Assembly: GCA_965215775.1 (NCBI GenBank)
Contig: CBDCEG010000009.1
Coordinates: 62,001 to 126,000 of the forward strand
Direction of reading: 5' to 3'
From: CBDCEG01 sp965215775
Lineage (GTDB): Bacteria; Pseudomonadota; Gammaproteobacteria; Cardiobacteriales; Ostreibacteriaceae
Length of the DNA: 64,000 nt
Shown here: positions 8,778-17,183 of the stretch, one piece after another
How positions within the stretch are numbered: the stretch's first letter is position 1
How the letters are laid out: every line of letters starts with the position of its first letter
Notes under the pieces: model-generated
Told to the model about the DNA's origin: nothing
Databases searched by the model: none
Seen by the model: the letters and a program-made list of their open reading frames with translations, nothing else
Program-made: the position numbers and the translations under genes

Positions 8778-8875
8778 AAAATAATTTAAAAACTAAGAAG
8801 AAAAAATTAAACTGTTTTATTGTATACTATAGCTTCGCCTCAATCAGAGAATATTCAAATCAATAAGGAGGAAGC

Positions 8876-9169
8876 ATGGCAACAATTATGGAAAAAGATG
8901 TGCTAATTGAAATTCAAGCAAGTGCAAGTGCAAGGATTTTTCACTATGAAGCTAATAACAAAATATCACAAACTGAGAAAATAAATATTGAAAAGGATTC
9001 AAATTTAATAAATTTATTTAGAGTTTGGTTATATAAAACTTCAGCAGAATCAATTGACTACAAACAAGAACTGGAAAAAATTATGGGTGTAAGAGCTAAA
9101 TACCTTACCAAAGAACAATTGAAGCAAGAGCAAGAAAATAGAGATAATTATAAGGAGGAAATTTACTAA
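8876..9169 (+). CDS. putative antitoxin of a zeta-type toxin-antitoxin pair
   Basis: The 97-residue, charged, helical protein has no family that I can name. The evidence for its role is positional. It has a strong AAGGAGGA ribosome site, its TAA stop overlaps the ATG of the zeta-type kinase by one base, and small proteins in this position are usually the antitoxin. It has no clear DNA-binding motif, and I do not see the epsilon or PezA helix-turn-helix pattern. Its C-terminal part (residues about 60-97) is highly charged and could wrap the toxin. A possible -10 box TATACT lies at 8823-8828. Confidence 0.6.
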   Translation: MATIMEKDVLIEIQASASARIFHYEANNKISQTEKINIEKDSNLINLFRVWLYKTSAESIDYKQELEKIMGVRAKYLTKEQLKQEQENRDNYKEEIY

Positions 9170-9855
9170 TGAATGATTTTAATCAACTAGATATTGAGTC
9201 TTTTTTTCACAACCAATGGGAAAGAATCTCTCAAAATTCCACAGCAAATCAAGAAAACCCAATTGCTTATGTTTTGGGAGGTCAGCCTGGTGCAGGAAAA
9301 TCACAGCTAACTTATAAATTAATCGATAATGTATTTAAAAACAATGTTGTAATAATAAATGGTGATGAGTTTAGAGAAGGACACCCAAAGTTTAATGAAT
9401 TACAGGAAAAATTTGGCAGAGATGCATCAAAATATACAGGTGAATTTGCTGGAGCAATCGTTAGAATGTCAATTGAAAAAGCTGCTCAAGAAAAAAGAAA
9501 TATTATAGTAGAAGGAACTTTTAGAACTGCTGAAGCCCCAAATAAAACTTTGGGAATTTTCAAAGATAGTGGTTATAAAACTGGTGTTGCAGTTATGACA
9601 ACAGACAAAACCACTAGCTGGAACTCAACTGTTGAGCGATATAATAAAATGAAACAAGCAGGACTTTTTGCAAGAGCAACCCCAAAAGAACATCATGATT
9701 TAGTTATTAAAAATATACCAAATACAGCAGATGAAGTTTATGAAACTGGATTTGCTGATGAGTTTGTTGTTTACTCAAGAAAAGAGAAGATTTGGGATAA
9801 GTCCAAAAATAACTCACCTAGTAGTTTAATAAATATTGAAATACACGGAAAATAG
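9169..9855 (+). CDS. zeta-type toxin (P-loop UDP-N-acetylglucosamine kinase family)
   Basis: The 228-residue protein has a Walker A motif GGQPGAGKS at residues 37-45. It also has the zeta-family block VVIINGDEFREGHPKF, in which the Asp is the expected catalytic base, and NIIVEGTFRTAE. Characterised zeta/PezT toxins phosphorylate UDP-GlcNAc and so block cell-wall synthesis. The activity here is inferred. Translation is probably coupled to the upstream small gene by a one-base overlap and an AAGGAGGA site inside that gene. It may stabilise the adjacent accessory region, which carries a putative defence gene. Confidence 0.85.
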   Translation: MNDFNQLDIESFFHNQWERISQNSTANQENPIAYVLGGQPGAGKSQLTYKLIDNVFKNNVVIINGDEFREGHPKFNELQEKFGRDASKYTGEFAGAIVRMSIEKAAQEKRNIIVEGTFRTAEAPNKTLGIFKDSGYKTGVAVMTTDKTTSWNSTVERYNKMKQAGLFARATPKEHHDLVIKNIPNTADEVYETGFADEFVVYSRKEKIWDKSKNNSPSSLINIEIHGK

Positions 9856-9908
9856 TTCACTGCAAAATTTAAAAAATAAAGTTTAAAAATATAGTTAAGA
9901 AATACAGG

Positions 9909-10016
9909 AAAAACTTTAAAAAAACTTTACTAATTATAAACTGCCAAACACTAATCTTTTCAAGTTTGGCAGTTATTCCAAATACAATTCATATACATTT
10001 CAACTATAGGTTGTAA
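9909..10016 (+). pseudogene. relic of the N-terminus of the bestrophin-like membrane gene
   Basis: Read in frame, this stretch gives KNFKKTLLIINC, then QTLIFSSLAVIPNTIHIHFN and a stop. This aligns with the start of the intact gene at 17184 (KKTLKRLLLIIN, then QTVIVSSLAVISTAICIHFK). The relic has no usable start codon and ends after about 36 codons. An 11-bp perfect hairpin (AACTGCCAAAC at 9939-9949 with GTTTGGCAGTT at 9964-9974) lies in it. There is no T-run after the hairpin, so I do not call it a terminator, though it lies in the leader of the pyr operon. The rest of 9856-10073 holds nothing else that I recognise. Confidence 0.75.
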
Positions 10017-10073
10017 AGATGTAAAAACTCTGCTAATTTTAAATACTAATCTACAAAATTAAAAAAATACAAA

Positions 10074-11018
10074 ATGAATATTACAGAAGTAAATCCCAAA
10101 AAACATATTATTCACACCAAACAATTCAAAACTGAATTCTTGTTTGAACTATTTGATTTAACTAATAAAATAAAAAGTAACCTTAATAATTATAGAACAA
10201 CTTTGCAAAATAAAATTGTTGCAACAGTATTTTATGAATCATCAACTAGAACTAGATTTTCTTTTGAATCAGCAACTTATAGATTAGGTGGTTCTGTTAT
10301 TACAACTGAAAACGCAGCCCAGTTTTCCTCTGCATCAAAAGGTGAAACTTTAGAAGATTCAACCAAAGTTATTTCTGCTTATTCAGATTTTATTGTGATG
10401 CGACATTATGACGATAATGCTTCAGAAATTGCAATTAAGACCTCAAAAGTTCCAGTTATAAACGCTGGCTCAGGTAAAGGACAACATCCAACTCAGGCAC
10501 TTTTAGATGTTTATACAATTTATGAGAGTTTTTCTAAATTAGAAGGTCTGAAAATTGCTTTAGTTGGAGATTTATTTCGCGGGCGGACTGTAAACTCTTT
10601 GGTTTATTTACTATCAAATTTTAATAATAATGAGTTTTATTTTGTTGCCCCTGAAAATTCCAAAGTTAAAAATAGCTTAAAACAGCATTTAAAAGATAAA
10701 GGTATTAAGTATTATGAATTAGATAATTTGGAAGAAGCTTTGCCCAAAGTTGATGTTTTATATATGACCCGTGTGCAAAAAGAAAGGTTTGCAGATGAAA
10801 CTGAATATAAACAAGCTGCTGGTAAATTTATTTTAAATAATAATATGGCAGAAAAAATGAAACAAAATTCAATAATTATGCACCCATTACCAAGAGTTGA
10901 TGAGATTAATATAGATGTTGATAACAATAAGCGTGCAAAGTATTTTGAACAAGCGGAAAATGGGCTGTGGGTAAGAATGGCAATTTTAAAAATACTCAAT
11001 GATGCAAACTATAAATAA
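10074..11018 (+). CDS. pyrB: aspartate carbamoyltransferase, catalytic chain
   Basis: The 314-residue cytoplasmic enzyme joins carbamoyl phosphate and aspartate, the first committed step of UMP synthesis. The carbamoyl-phosphate site SSTRTR is at residues 56-61. HPTQALLD and the C-terminal MHPLPR (aspartate-binding Arg) are both present. Length is normal for a catalytic chain. No pyrI regulatory chain is present in the window, so an unregulated trimer is likely. It is the first gene of the pyr cluster. No clear ribosome site is seen before the ATG. Confidence 0.95.
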   Translation: MNITEVNPKKHIIHTKQFKTEFLFELFDLTNKIKSNLNNYRTTLQNKIVATVFYESSTRTRFSFESATYRLGGSVITTENAAQFSSASKGETLEDSTKVISAYSDFIVMRHYDDNASEIAIKTSKVPVINAGSGKGQHPTQALLDVYTIYESFSKLEGLKIALVGDLFRGRTVNSLVYLLSNFNNNEFYFVAPENSKVKNSLKQHLKDKGIKYYELDNLEEALPKVDVLYMTRVQKERFADETEYKQAAGKFILNNNMAEKMKQNSIIMHPLPRVDEINIDVDNNKRAKYFEQAENGLWVRMAILKILNDANYK

Positions 11019-11050
11019 GTAATAATCGGAAATAATAATAGGAAATGATT

Positions 11051-12481
11051 ATGGAAAATAATTCAGCAAATTCAGCAAATTTAGTAACTATTGAGGGTTA
11101 TATTGCAACTGATTTTAAAGCACCTTTTTTAGGACAAATCCAAATCAGCAAGCAAACAGGACTTATAACAAAAGTTAGTGAAAATATATCTCAACAAGCG
11201 GATTATATTTATAATAAAGACTGTTTGATTTTTGCAGGTTTTGGAGACATTCATATCCATGCACGAGAGGATCAGACAGAGCAACAAAATTACAAAGAAG
11301 ACTACACAACTGCTAGCAAATCGGCATTAAATGGCGGTTGCGTGCATATTAGTGCAATGCCAAATACTCCCAAACCTCTTACAACAACTGAAGATTTATC
11401 TTGGCATAGGAATAAAATTTCTGAAATATCAGACATTTCAAGCTTAGTTTCTATCCTAAACTATGTGGGAATTGATTCTAATACTGAGCCTTTGGGTGAG
11501 GCGGGTGAGCATTTTTATAAATTATATTTTGGCAAATCAGTTGGAGATTTATCAGTTATTTATGCAGATGAATTGGATAAAATACTTGCAAAGTATAAAG
11601 GTCATAATATTTCATTTCATGTTGAGTATGAACCAATAATTCAAGAAAATAAAGATGGTAAAACTCATGCAAACAGAAGACCTACTGAGTGCGTAAATAA
11701 AGGTTTAGAATTACTTCTTCCACTCATTGAAAAATATAATATAAAAGCAAAACTTTGCCATTGGTCGGTTGGTGGAAAGAGTTTTGAAATGATACAAAAA
11801 TACCGTGAAATAGGCTGTCATATAACGCTAGAAGTTTCACCTTTACATCTTTTATTTGATACTAAAATGACTGATGAAAATCCAGAACTTTGGACTAAAA
11901 TTCAAATGAATCCATCTATTCAAACCCCAAAAGATAGGCTAGAGCTAATTGAGGCATTGAAAAATGGATTTATTGAATTTTTAGCAACAGACCACGCTCC
12001 TCATACTTTGGAAGAAAAATTCAGTGCTTTTGTTAAATTTAAAACTGAATTTCCTAATTTAACTAATTTAGAAATAGCTAATAAAATAAAACAAAATAAT
12101 AAAAAGTTATATTTAGAAACTTGTCAAGAAAATGGCTTTAGCGGAGCCCCTTGGTTAGATACTTTTAGCTTAGTTTGCGTTGAACTAATGCAAAAATATA
12201 ACTTCACAACGCAAGATATTGCAAGAGTTGCTGCTAAAAACCCAGGAGATTTTGTAAACCCATTTCTAAAAAAACAATTCAAAAATATAAATTTTGGCAA
12301 TGGTTTTGGACAAATAAAAGAAGGCTTTCGTGGTGATTTAACTATTTTAAACATAAATAAAATAACCATTCTAAAAAAAGAAAACCTACAAACTAAGGTT
12401 GGCTGGTCTCCCCTTGAAAATAAAGAATTTTCAGGCTGTTTGGAGGCAGTTTTTATGAAAGGTAACTTAATAAAGGACTAA
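11051..12481 (+). CDS. pyrC: dihydroorotase, long type
   Basis: The protein is an amidohydrolase that closes carbamoyl-aspartate to dihydroorotate. The metal ligands are seen in GDIHIHARED (HxH), in the central His of CHWSVGG and in ATDHAPHT (the catalytic Asp and its neighbours). MPNTPKP is the substrate loop. At 476 residues it is longer than the E. coli type (about 348) and nearer to the allantoinase-like class. Two ATG codons are possible, at 11045 and 11051. The second is better spaced from the AGGAAA site that overlaps the first. Confidence 0.9.
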   Translation: MENNSANSANLVTIEGYIATDFKAPFLGQIQISKQTGLITKVSENISQQADYIYNKDCLIFAGFGDIHIHAREDQTEQQNYKEDYTTASKSALNGGCVHISAMPNTPKPLTTTEDLSWHRNKISEISDISSLVSILNYVGIDSNTEPLGEAGEHFYKLYFGKSVGDLSVIYADELDKILAKYKGHNISFHVEYEPIIQENKDGKTHANRRPTECVNKGLELLLPLIEKYNIKAKLCHWSVGGKSFEMIQKYREIGCHITLEVSPLHLLFDTKMTDENPELWTKIQMNPSIQTPKDRLELIEALKNGFIEFLATDHAPHTLEEKFSAFVKFKTEFPNLTNLEIANKIKQNNKKLYLETCQENGFSGAPWLDTFSLVCVELMQKYNFTTQDIARVAAKNPGDFVNPFLKKQFKNINFGNGFGQIKEGFRGDLTILNINKITILKKENLQTKVGWSPLENKEFSGCLEAVFMKGNLIKD

Positions 12482-12484
12482 AAA

Positions 12485-13312
12485 ATGACAAAATTCATAC
12501 AAGATTGGCACAAAATTAGAAAACAAAAAAATAGTAATATTTGTGCAGGATTAGATCCATCTGTTTTTGCTATGGGGCGTGGCGATAAAGGACTTGCTAA
12601 AGGTATTGATAAGTTAGAATGGTCTTTGAAATACATTGAAGCGATAGCACCATTTGTTAGTGCAATAAAGCCAAACGCAGGCTCTTGGGGAAATGCTGGC
12701 GATAGAATTTTACTTAAAAAAGTTGTTGAGAAAATCCATCAATTTGACTTACTTGCAATAATGGATTCCAAAATTGCAGACCTTGGATTTACTTGTGATT
12801 CTTGGTTTTATGATTATAAACAACTTGGTTTTGATGCAGTTACAGTCGCTCCTTATGCAGGAAATATTGAAAATATAATCAAGTTTGGTAAAAACCGTGA
12901 TTTAGGAATTATCACAATGGGTTTAATGAGTAATCCAGAGTTTAAAACAGAAATGAACTTCAAAAATGAAACAGGGGAAACCCTTTGGCAAAATAGACTT
13001 AAAAGAAGTTTAAATTCAGATGTTGATGGGCTTGTTATCGGTGGAACTTATACAAAAAAAGACCCTGAGTTTTTAGAATTTATAAAACAAACAAATCAAA
13101 AAGAAGTCCTTTATTTAATACCAGGCATTGGTCATCAAGGTGGTAAACTTACTGAATTTCTTAATTGTGGAATATCCCCTGAGAAATGTATTATAAATTC
13201 AGGCAGAGAAATTATGTTTCCAAATGGAGCTAATTCAACACCTGAGCAACAGGCAGCTGCCGCAAAAATACTACGAGATGAATTTAATAATATAGTTATG
13301 AAAAACAAGTAG
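12485..13312 (+). CDS. pyrF: orotidine 5'-phosphate decarboxylase, type 2
   Basis: The 275-residue protein matches the longer type 2 family (about 270-280 residues) rather than the 230-residue E. coli type. The catalytic Asp-Lys-Asp array is seen in MDSKIADLGFT. ICAGLDPSVF at the start and IKPNAGSWG are substrate-binding strands. It decarboxylates OMP to UMP, the last step of the pathway. It follows pyrC by three bases and is surely in the same transcript. Confidence 0.92.
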   Translation: MTKFIQDWHKIRKQKNSNICAGLDPSVFAMGRGDKGLAKGIDKLEWSLKYIEAIAPFVSAIKPNAGSWGNAGDRILLKKVVEKIHQFDLLAIMDSKIADLGFTCDSWFYDYKQLGFDAVTVAPYAGNIENIIKFGKNRDLGIITMGLMSNPEFKTEMNFKNETGETLWQNRLKRSLNSDVDGLVIGGTYTKKDPEFLEFIKQTNQKEVLYLIPGIGHQGGKLTEFLNCGISPEKCIINSGREIMFPNGANSTPEQQAAAAKILRDEFNNIVMKNK

Positions 13313-13338
13313 TAATATTAACTAATTAAGGAGTGAAA

Positions 13339-15291
13339 ATGAATAAGCAAACAGAATTAAAGATAAATAAACAGTCTATTGAGACGGAGCTTGCATCATA
13401 CAAAGATAAACCTTATAAATGTCTTTTTGAGTATTTTTGGAATTCATTTGATGCTAGTGCAACAAAAATTGAATTAAAATTTGATATTCCAAAAGAAGGA
13501 ATTGGAACTATTTCAAATGTCAAAATTATTGATAATGGTAAAGGATGGGATTTTGAAAAGAATTCAAATACAGAAACATTTTTGGCATCTTCAAAAAGTG
13601 AACAAAATACGAATATAAAAACCTTACCAAAAGGTAAATTTGGTCGTGGAAGATATACATTTATTTGGATTTCAAAAAGAATTGAAATAAAAAGTGGAAA
13701 TTTAAAAATAACTCTAAACCCAGATACCAAAATTGATAAAGAAGAAATTAAAAATAGAATAACTGGAACTGAGATTAATTTTATATACATTAACTCCAAA
13801 TTTTCAGACAGTCTTATTGTTGAAAAAAATTTGCATTCAGAGTTATTATTAGAGTTTGGTTGGTTTTTAGCAGAAAATAAAGAGTATAATATTAATATTA
13901 ATGGTAAAAACTTAGATATTAAGAAAAATATTAAGGAAAGTAAATCTTATTCAAATTCTGATTTTCCTGATGAAATTAAATCAAAATTAAAAGATGATTT
14001 CAAAGTAGAAATTATATTATGGGAGAATAAGCCTTCTGAATTTTCAAAATTTTATTTTTTAAATACTGAAAACTTTGAAATTTTCAAAGAAAATACAGGA
14101 CTTAATAAAAAAAGAGATGATTTTTGGCATTCTGTTTATATATCATCAAATATTTTTATTAATAATATATTTAATGAGAACGAGAATCGCATACAAAAAT
14201 CCCTTGATTTTGGAGAGGGAAAAACAAACAGATTAAGAAAACAGGTTACTGATTTTCTAAGAAAAGAATTAGCCTTATTAAGAAAACCATATCTTATTAA
14301 GCAATCGGAGCTTTTTTATGAGCTCTTAGTAGATGAAAAAATCATCCCTAAACTTACCGAATTTGGAATATATGACGAACAATCATATGGTGATTTAATC
14401 AGAACTATTTATACAATAGCACCATCATTATTTGCTGGAAAAGGAAAAGCAGAAAAAAAATTCATTTGTGCAACTTTTGCAGGTTTATTATCTACTCAAG
14501 ATGACACTTTAATAAAAACAATTTTAGAGCAATTACAAAAATTAACAGTAGATGAAAAAAATGATTTACTTGATATCTTAAACCGCACTTCCTTATCAAA
14601 TGTTGTTAAAACAATAAAAGAAATTGATCACAGATTAGATGTTCTTGAAAAATTAAAAACTCTTATTTCTGAGTATGAAAAAGAAACATTAGAAGTCAAA
14701 CATTTGCAGAAAATTCTGGATACGAACTTCTGGATTTTTGGTGAACAGTTTAGATTATTTAGTTCCACAGAAGGTGCATTAAAAAAGGTTTTATATAAAT
14801 ATGCAAAAGAAATTTTAAATATAGAAAATCCTAAGTTAACAACTCAATCAAATTATGAAGTGGATTTATTTCTAACAAAAACAGAAGCAGCTGGTAATAT
14901 TACAAAAAATATTATTATAGAGCTAAAAAGAGCATCAAAAAATTTAAAAAGAGATACTGAGTTTAGACAAATTGAAAAATACAAAGATGCAATATTAAAA
15001 GAGTCAATATGCAATGGAGAAAATCAACATTGGGAATTCTATTTAATTGGAAAAAGTTATAATGAAGGAATCCAAGGGTATATTAATAGCTGTGCAAATC
15101 ATGGTGAAAAAGAAAAGGGGCTGGCATTTTGGGATAAAGGCGGAAAAGTAAAAATTTATGTAAGAAAATGGTCTGATATTTTAGAAGCAGAATGGGGAAC
15201 AAAAATGAAGTATTTAAAAGAAAAACTGGAAATTCAAACAAAAAAACGAAACTATGATAATCCACAAGAAATAGTTGATGAAATAATATGA
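13339..15291 (+). CDS. GHKL ATPase fused to a Shedu-like PD-(D/E)xK nuclease domain, putative defence protein
   Basis: The 650-residue protein has an N-terminal GHKL (Hsp90/MutL/MORC-type) ATPase. The N box is at about residues 31-39 (EYFWNSFDA), the ATP-binding DNGKGW at 65-70 and the glycine lid GKFGRGRY at 99-106. After a helical middle part, the C-terminal region shows a nuclease-like pattern: an NFWIFGEQFRL segment, VDLFLTK (Asp), then IIIELKRASKNL (the E-x-K pair) and a QIEKYKDAI helix. This resembles the DUF4263/Shedu nuclease fold. MORC-like ATPases fused to nucleases are known from bacterial restriction-type systems. No partner gene is visible. AAGGAG lies five bases before the chosen ATG at 13339. 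The stop overlaps the pyrE start (ATGA), so it is embedded in the pyr operon. Confidence 0.75.
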   Translation: MNKQTELKINKQSIETELASYKDKPYKCLFEYFWNSFDASATKIELKFDIPKEGIGTISNVKIIDNGKGWDFEKNSNTETFLASSKSEQNTNIKTLPKGKFGRGRYTFIWISKRIEIKSGNLKITLNPDTKIDKEEIKNRITGTEINFIYINSKFSDSLIVEKNLHSELLLEFGWFLAENKEYNININGKNLDIKKNIKESKSYSNSDFPDEIKSKLKDDFKVEIILWENKPSEFSKFYFLNTENFEIFKENTGLNKKRDDFWHSVYISSNIFINNIFNENENRIQKSLDFGEGKTNRLRKQVTDFLRKELALLRKPYLIKQSELFYELLVDEKIIPKLTEFGIYDEQSYGDLIRTIYTIAPSLFAGKGKAEKKFICATFAGLLSTQDDTLIKTILEQLQKLTVDEKNDLLDILNRTSLSNVVKTIKEIDHRLDVLEKLKTLISEYEKETLEVKHLQKILDTNFWIFGEQFRLFSSTEGALKKVLYKYAKEILNIENPKLTTQSNYEVDLFLTKTEAAGNITKNIIIELKRASKNLKRDTEFRQIEKYKDAILKESICNGENQHWEFYLIGKSYNEGIQGYINSCANHGEKEKGLAFWDKGGKVKIYVRKWSDILEAEWGTKMKYLKEKLEIQTKKRNYDNPQEIVDEII

Positions 15292-15926
15292 ATAATAAGG
15301 AAACCCAAAACTGGGGTGAGAAATTAAAACAAATGGGGATTTTGTGGCAGCACAATGGTGAAAGTTCACAACCGCACGCATTATGGACTTCTGGGCTTCA
15401 TGCAAATACATTTAATAATAGTAGTAAATTAATAGAAGATCCTAAAATTCTAAAAGAAGTTATTAATGGAATTACCAAAATATTAAAAACTCACAAAGAT
15501 TATAAAAAGCCAGACTGGGTAGTTGGACCAGCTCTTGGTGCGGTTACAATTGGTTACGAAATGGCACGCCAACTTGAAACAAAATTTGCATTTACTGAGC
15601 CTGTGAAAGTAGATGGTAAGAAAATGCAAATTCTAAAACGGTTTGATATAAAACCAAATGATACTGTTTTTGTAATAGAAGATGCAATTTCAACTGGTGG
15701 TTCAATTATAAAAACTATTTCAGTTTTAGAAAATATAAATGCAACTGTTTTGCCTTTTGTGGCAAGCGTTGTAAACTGGTCTGGAAGTGATAAATTAGGC
15801 AATAAAGATATTATTTCACTATACTCTGATAAGCCAAAATCATGGCAACAAGAAAATTGTCCACTTTGTGAAAATGGTTCAAAAGCACTACGACCAAAAT
15901 CAAACTGGGATAAATTCACAAGTTAA
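15288..15926 (+). CDS. pyrE: orotate phosphoribosyltransferase
   Basis: The 212-residue enzyme transfers phosphoribose from PRPP to orotate. The PRPP-binding loop is seen as VFVIEDAISTGGS, and WVVGPALGAVTIGYE is the family's second conserved strand. The C-terminal part (CPLCENGSKALRPK) contains a CxxC pair that some bacterial OPRTases share. Its ATG overlaps the stop of the GHKL-nuclease gene by four bases, so its translation probably depends on that gene. Confidence 0.92.
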   Translation: MNNKETQNWGEKLKQMGILWQHNGESSQPHALWTSGLHANTFNNSSKLIEDPKILKEVINGITKILKTHKDYKKPDWVVGPALGAVTIGYEMARQLETKFAFTEPVKVDGKKMQILKRFDIKPNDTVFVIEDAISTGGSIIKTISVLENINATVLPFVASVVNWSGSDKLGNKDIISLYSDKPKSWQQENCPLCENGSKALRPKSNWDKFTS

Positions 15927-15965
15927 ATTTAAAATTAAATTTAAAATAAAACTTAAAATAATATT

Positions 15966-17108
15966 ATGAATAATAAACGCTACGATATAACTAAAACTTT
16001 TGAATATAATAAAGAAAATGCACCTTTTGAGAAATCCGTAGATAGAAATTTGGAAATAAAAAATATCTTAGGAGATTTTGGTATTAAAACTGATTTTTTT
16101 GGATTTGAAACTAAGCTTCCAATTGGGGTGGCTGCAGGAACTTTACATAATTTAGATTTTTTAAAAATGGCTTGTGATGATGGTTTTGAAGTTTTAACTT
16201 GGAAAACTTTTCGCTCAGAAACTCGTTTAGCTCATAGGAATGATGGAAATTACTTAGGGCATAATATCGTATTTATTCCATCTGATAAAATTAGCCAAGA
16301 CCAGATTAATTCACAAAAAATTGGTAGTCTCACCAAAATAGACGATAAAGTTACCATTACAAATTCAGTAGGAATGCCCTCACCTGCTCCTCAAGATTGG
16401 CTTCCTATGGTTATTGAAGGGCAAAAAATCACTCAAAAAAGTAATAAATTAACAATAACAAGTGTAGTTGGAACAACTCATAATGGCGATAACATTGAGG
16501 ACTTAGCTAAAGATTATGCTTTTACTGCACGCTGTGCTGAGTCGGCTGGGGAAAAAATCATTGAGCTAAATTTGTCTTGCCCTAATGTTTCAGGCAAAGA
16601 AGGTGTTATTTACAAAGATATAAATGCTTGTGAAATTATTGTAAAAACAACTAGAGAAATGTTACGAAATAAAGAAACAATTATTTTGATAAAGTTAGGA
16701 TTTGCTGATAAAGATCATTACAAAAAACTACTAAAAACTTGTGCTAAATATATAAATGGCGTGGTTGCAATAAATACAATTTCTATGCAAATAACTGATA
16801 AAAATGGTAAGCAAGCACTTCCAGGTGGGCTAAGCTCTGGAACTTGTGGGGCTGCAATTATTGACCTTGCGACACTTGCTGTGAAAAGATTAAACTCAGC
16901 CAAAAAAGAGCTAAATCAACAAACAAATAAACAGGCAAATCATATAAAAATCATCGGCTGTGGTGGTGTTATTGATGCAACAAGTTTTATGCAACATATA
17001 GATGCTGGTGCTGAATTTGTTATGTGTGCGACAGCTTCTTTATTCAACCCAAACCTACCCACTGAAATTGCAAAATATATAAGGGATAATAAAATTAGAA
17101 CTTACTAA
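15966..17108 (+). CDS. pyrD: dihydroorotate dehydrogenase, class 1-like
   Basis: The 380-residue FMN-binding TIM barrel oxidises dihydroorotate to orotate. The conserved block IELNLSCPNVSGKEG carries the catalytic cysteine expected in class 1 enzymes, where class 2 has serine. IKLGF, the FMN-phosphate motif KIIGCGGV and FVMCATA follow. There is no membrane-targeting N-terminal helix, in agreement with a soluble class 1 protein. No pyrK electron-transfer partner lies nearby, so a fumarate-type or other acceptor is possible. It closes the pyr cluster. Confidence 0.88.
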   Translation: MNNKRYDITKTFEYNKENAPFEKSVDRNLEIKNILGDFGIKTDFFGFETKLPIGVAAGTLHNLDFLKMACDDGFEVLTWKTFRSETRLAHRNDGNYLGHNIVFIPSDKISQDQINSQKIGSLTKIDDKVTITNSVGMPSPAPQDWLPMVIEGQKITQKSNKLTITSVVGTTHNGDNIEDLAKDYAFTARCAESAGEKIIELNLSCPNVSGKEGVIYKDINACEIIVKTTREMLRNKETIILIKLGFADKDHYKKLLKTCAKYINGVVAINTISMQITDKNGKQALPGGLSSGTCGAAIIDLATLAVKRLNSAKKELNQQTNKQANHIKIIGCGGVIDATSFMQHIDAGAEFVMCATASLFNPNLPTEIAKYIRDNKIRTY

Positions 17109-17146
17109 ATTAGGGTTAGTTTATATGTTTAGATAATTAACCAACA

Positions 17147-17176
17147 ATCAATATAAATCAATATAAATCAATATAA
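17147..17176. repeat. three tandem copies of a 10-bp unit
   Basis: The unit ATCAATATAA is repeated three times just before the start of the membrane gene at 17184, filling most of the space between pyrD and that gene. It could contain or replace promoter elements. No ribosome site is seen between it and the ATG. Confidence 0.85.
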
Positions 17177-17183
17177 AAATAGT

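Noticed and set aside
9939..9974. Rho-independent terminator after the zeta-type toxin
   Set aside because: The stem is perfect but no T-run follows, and it lies within a gene relic.
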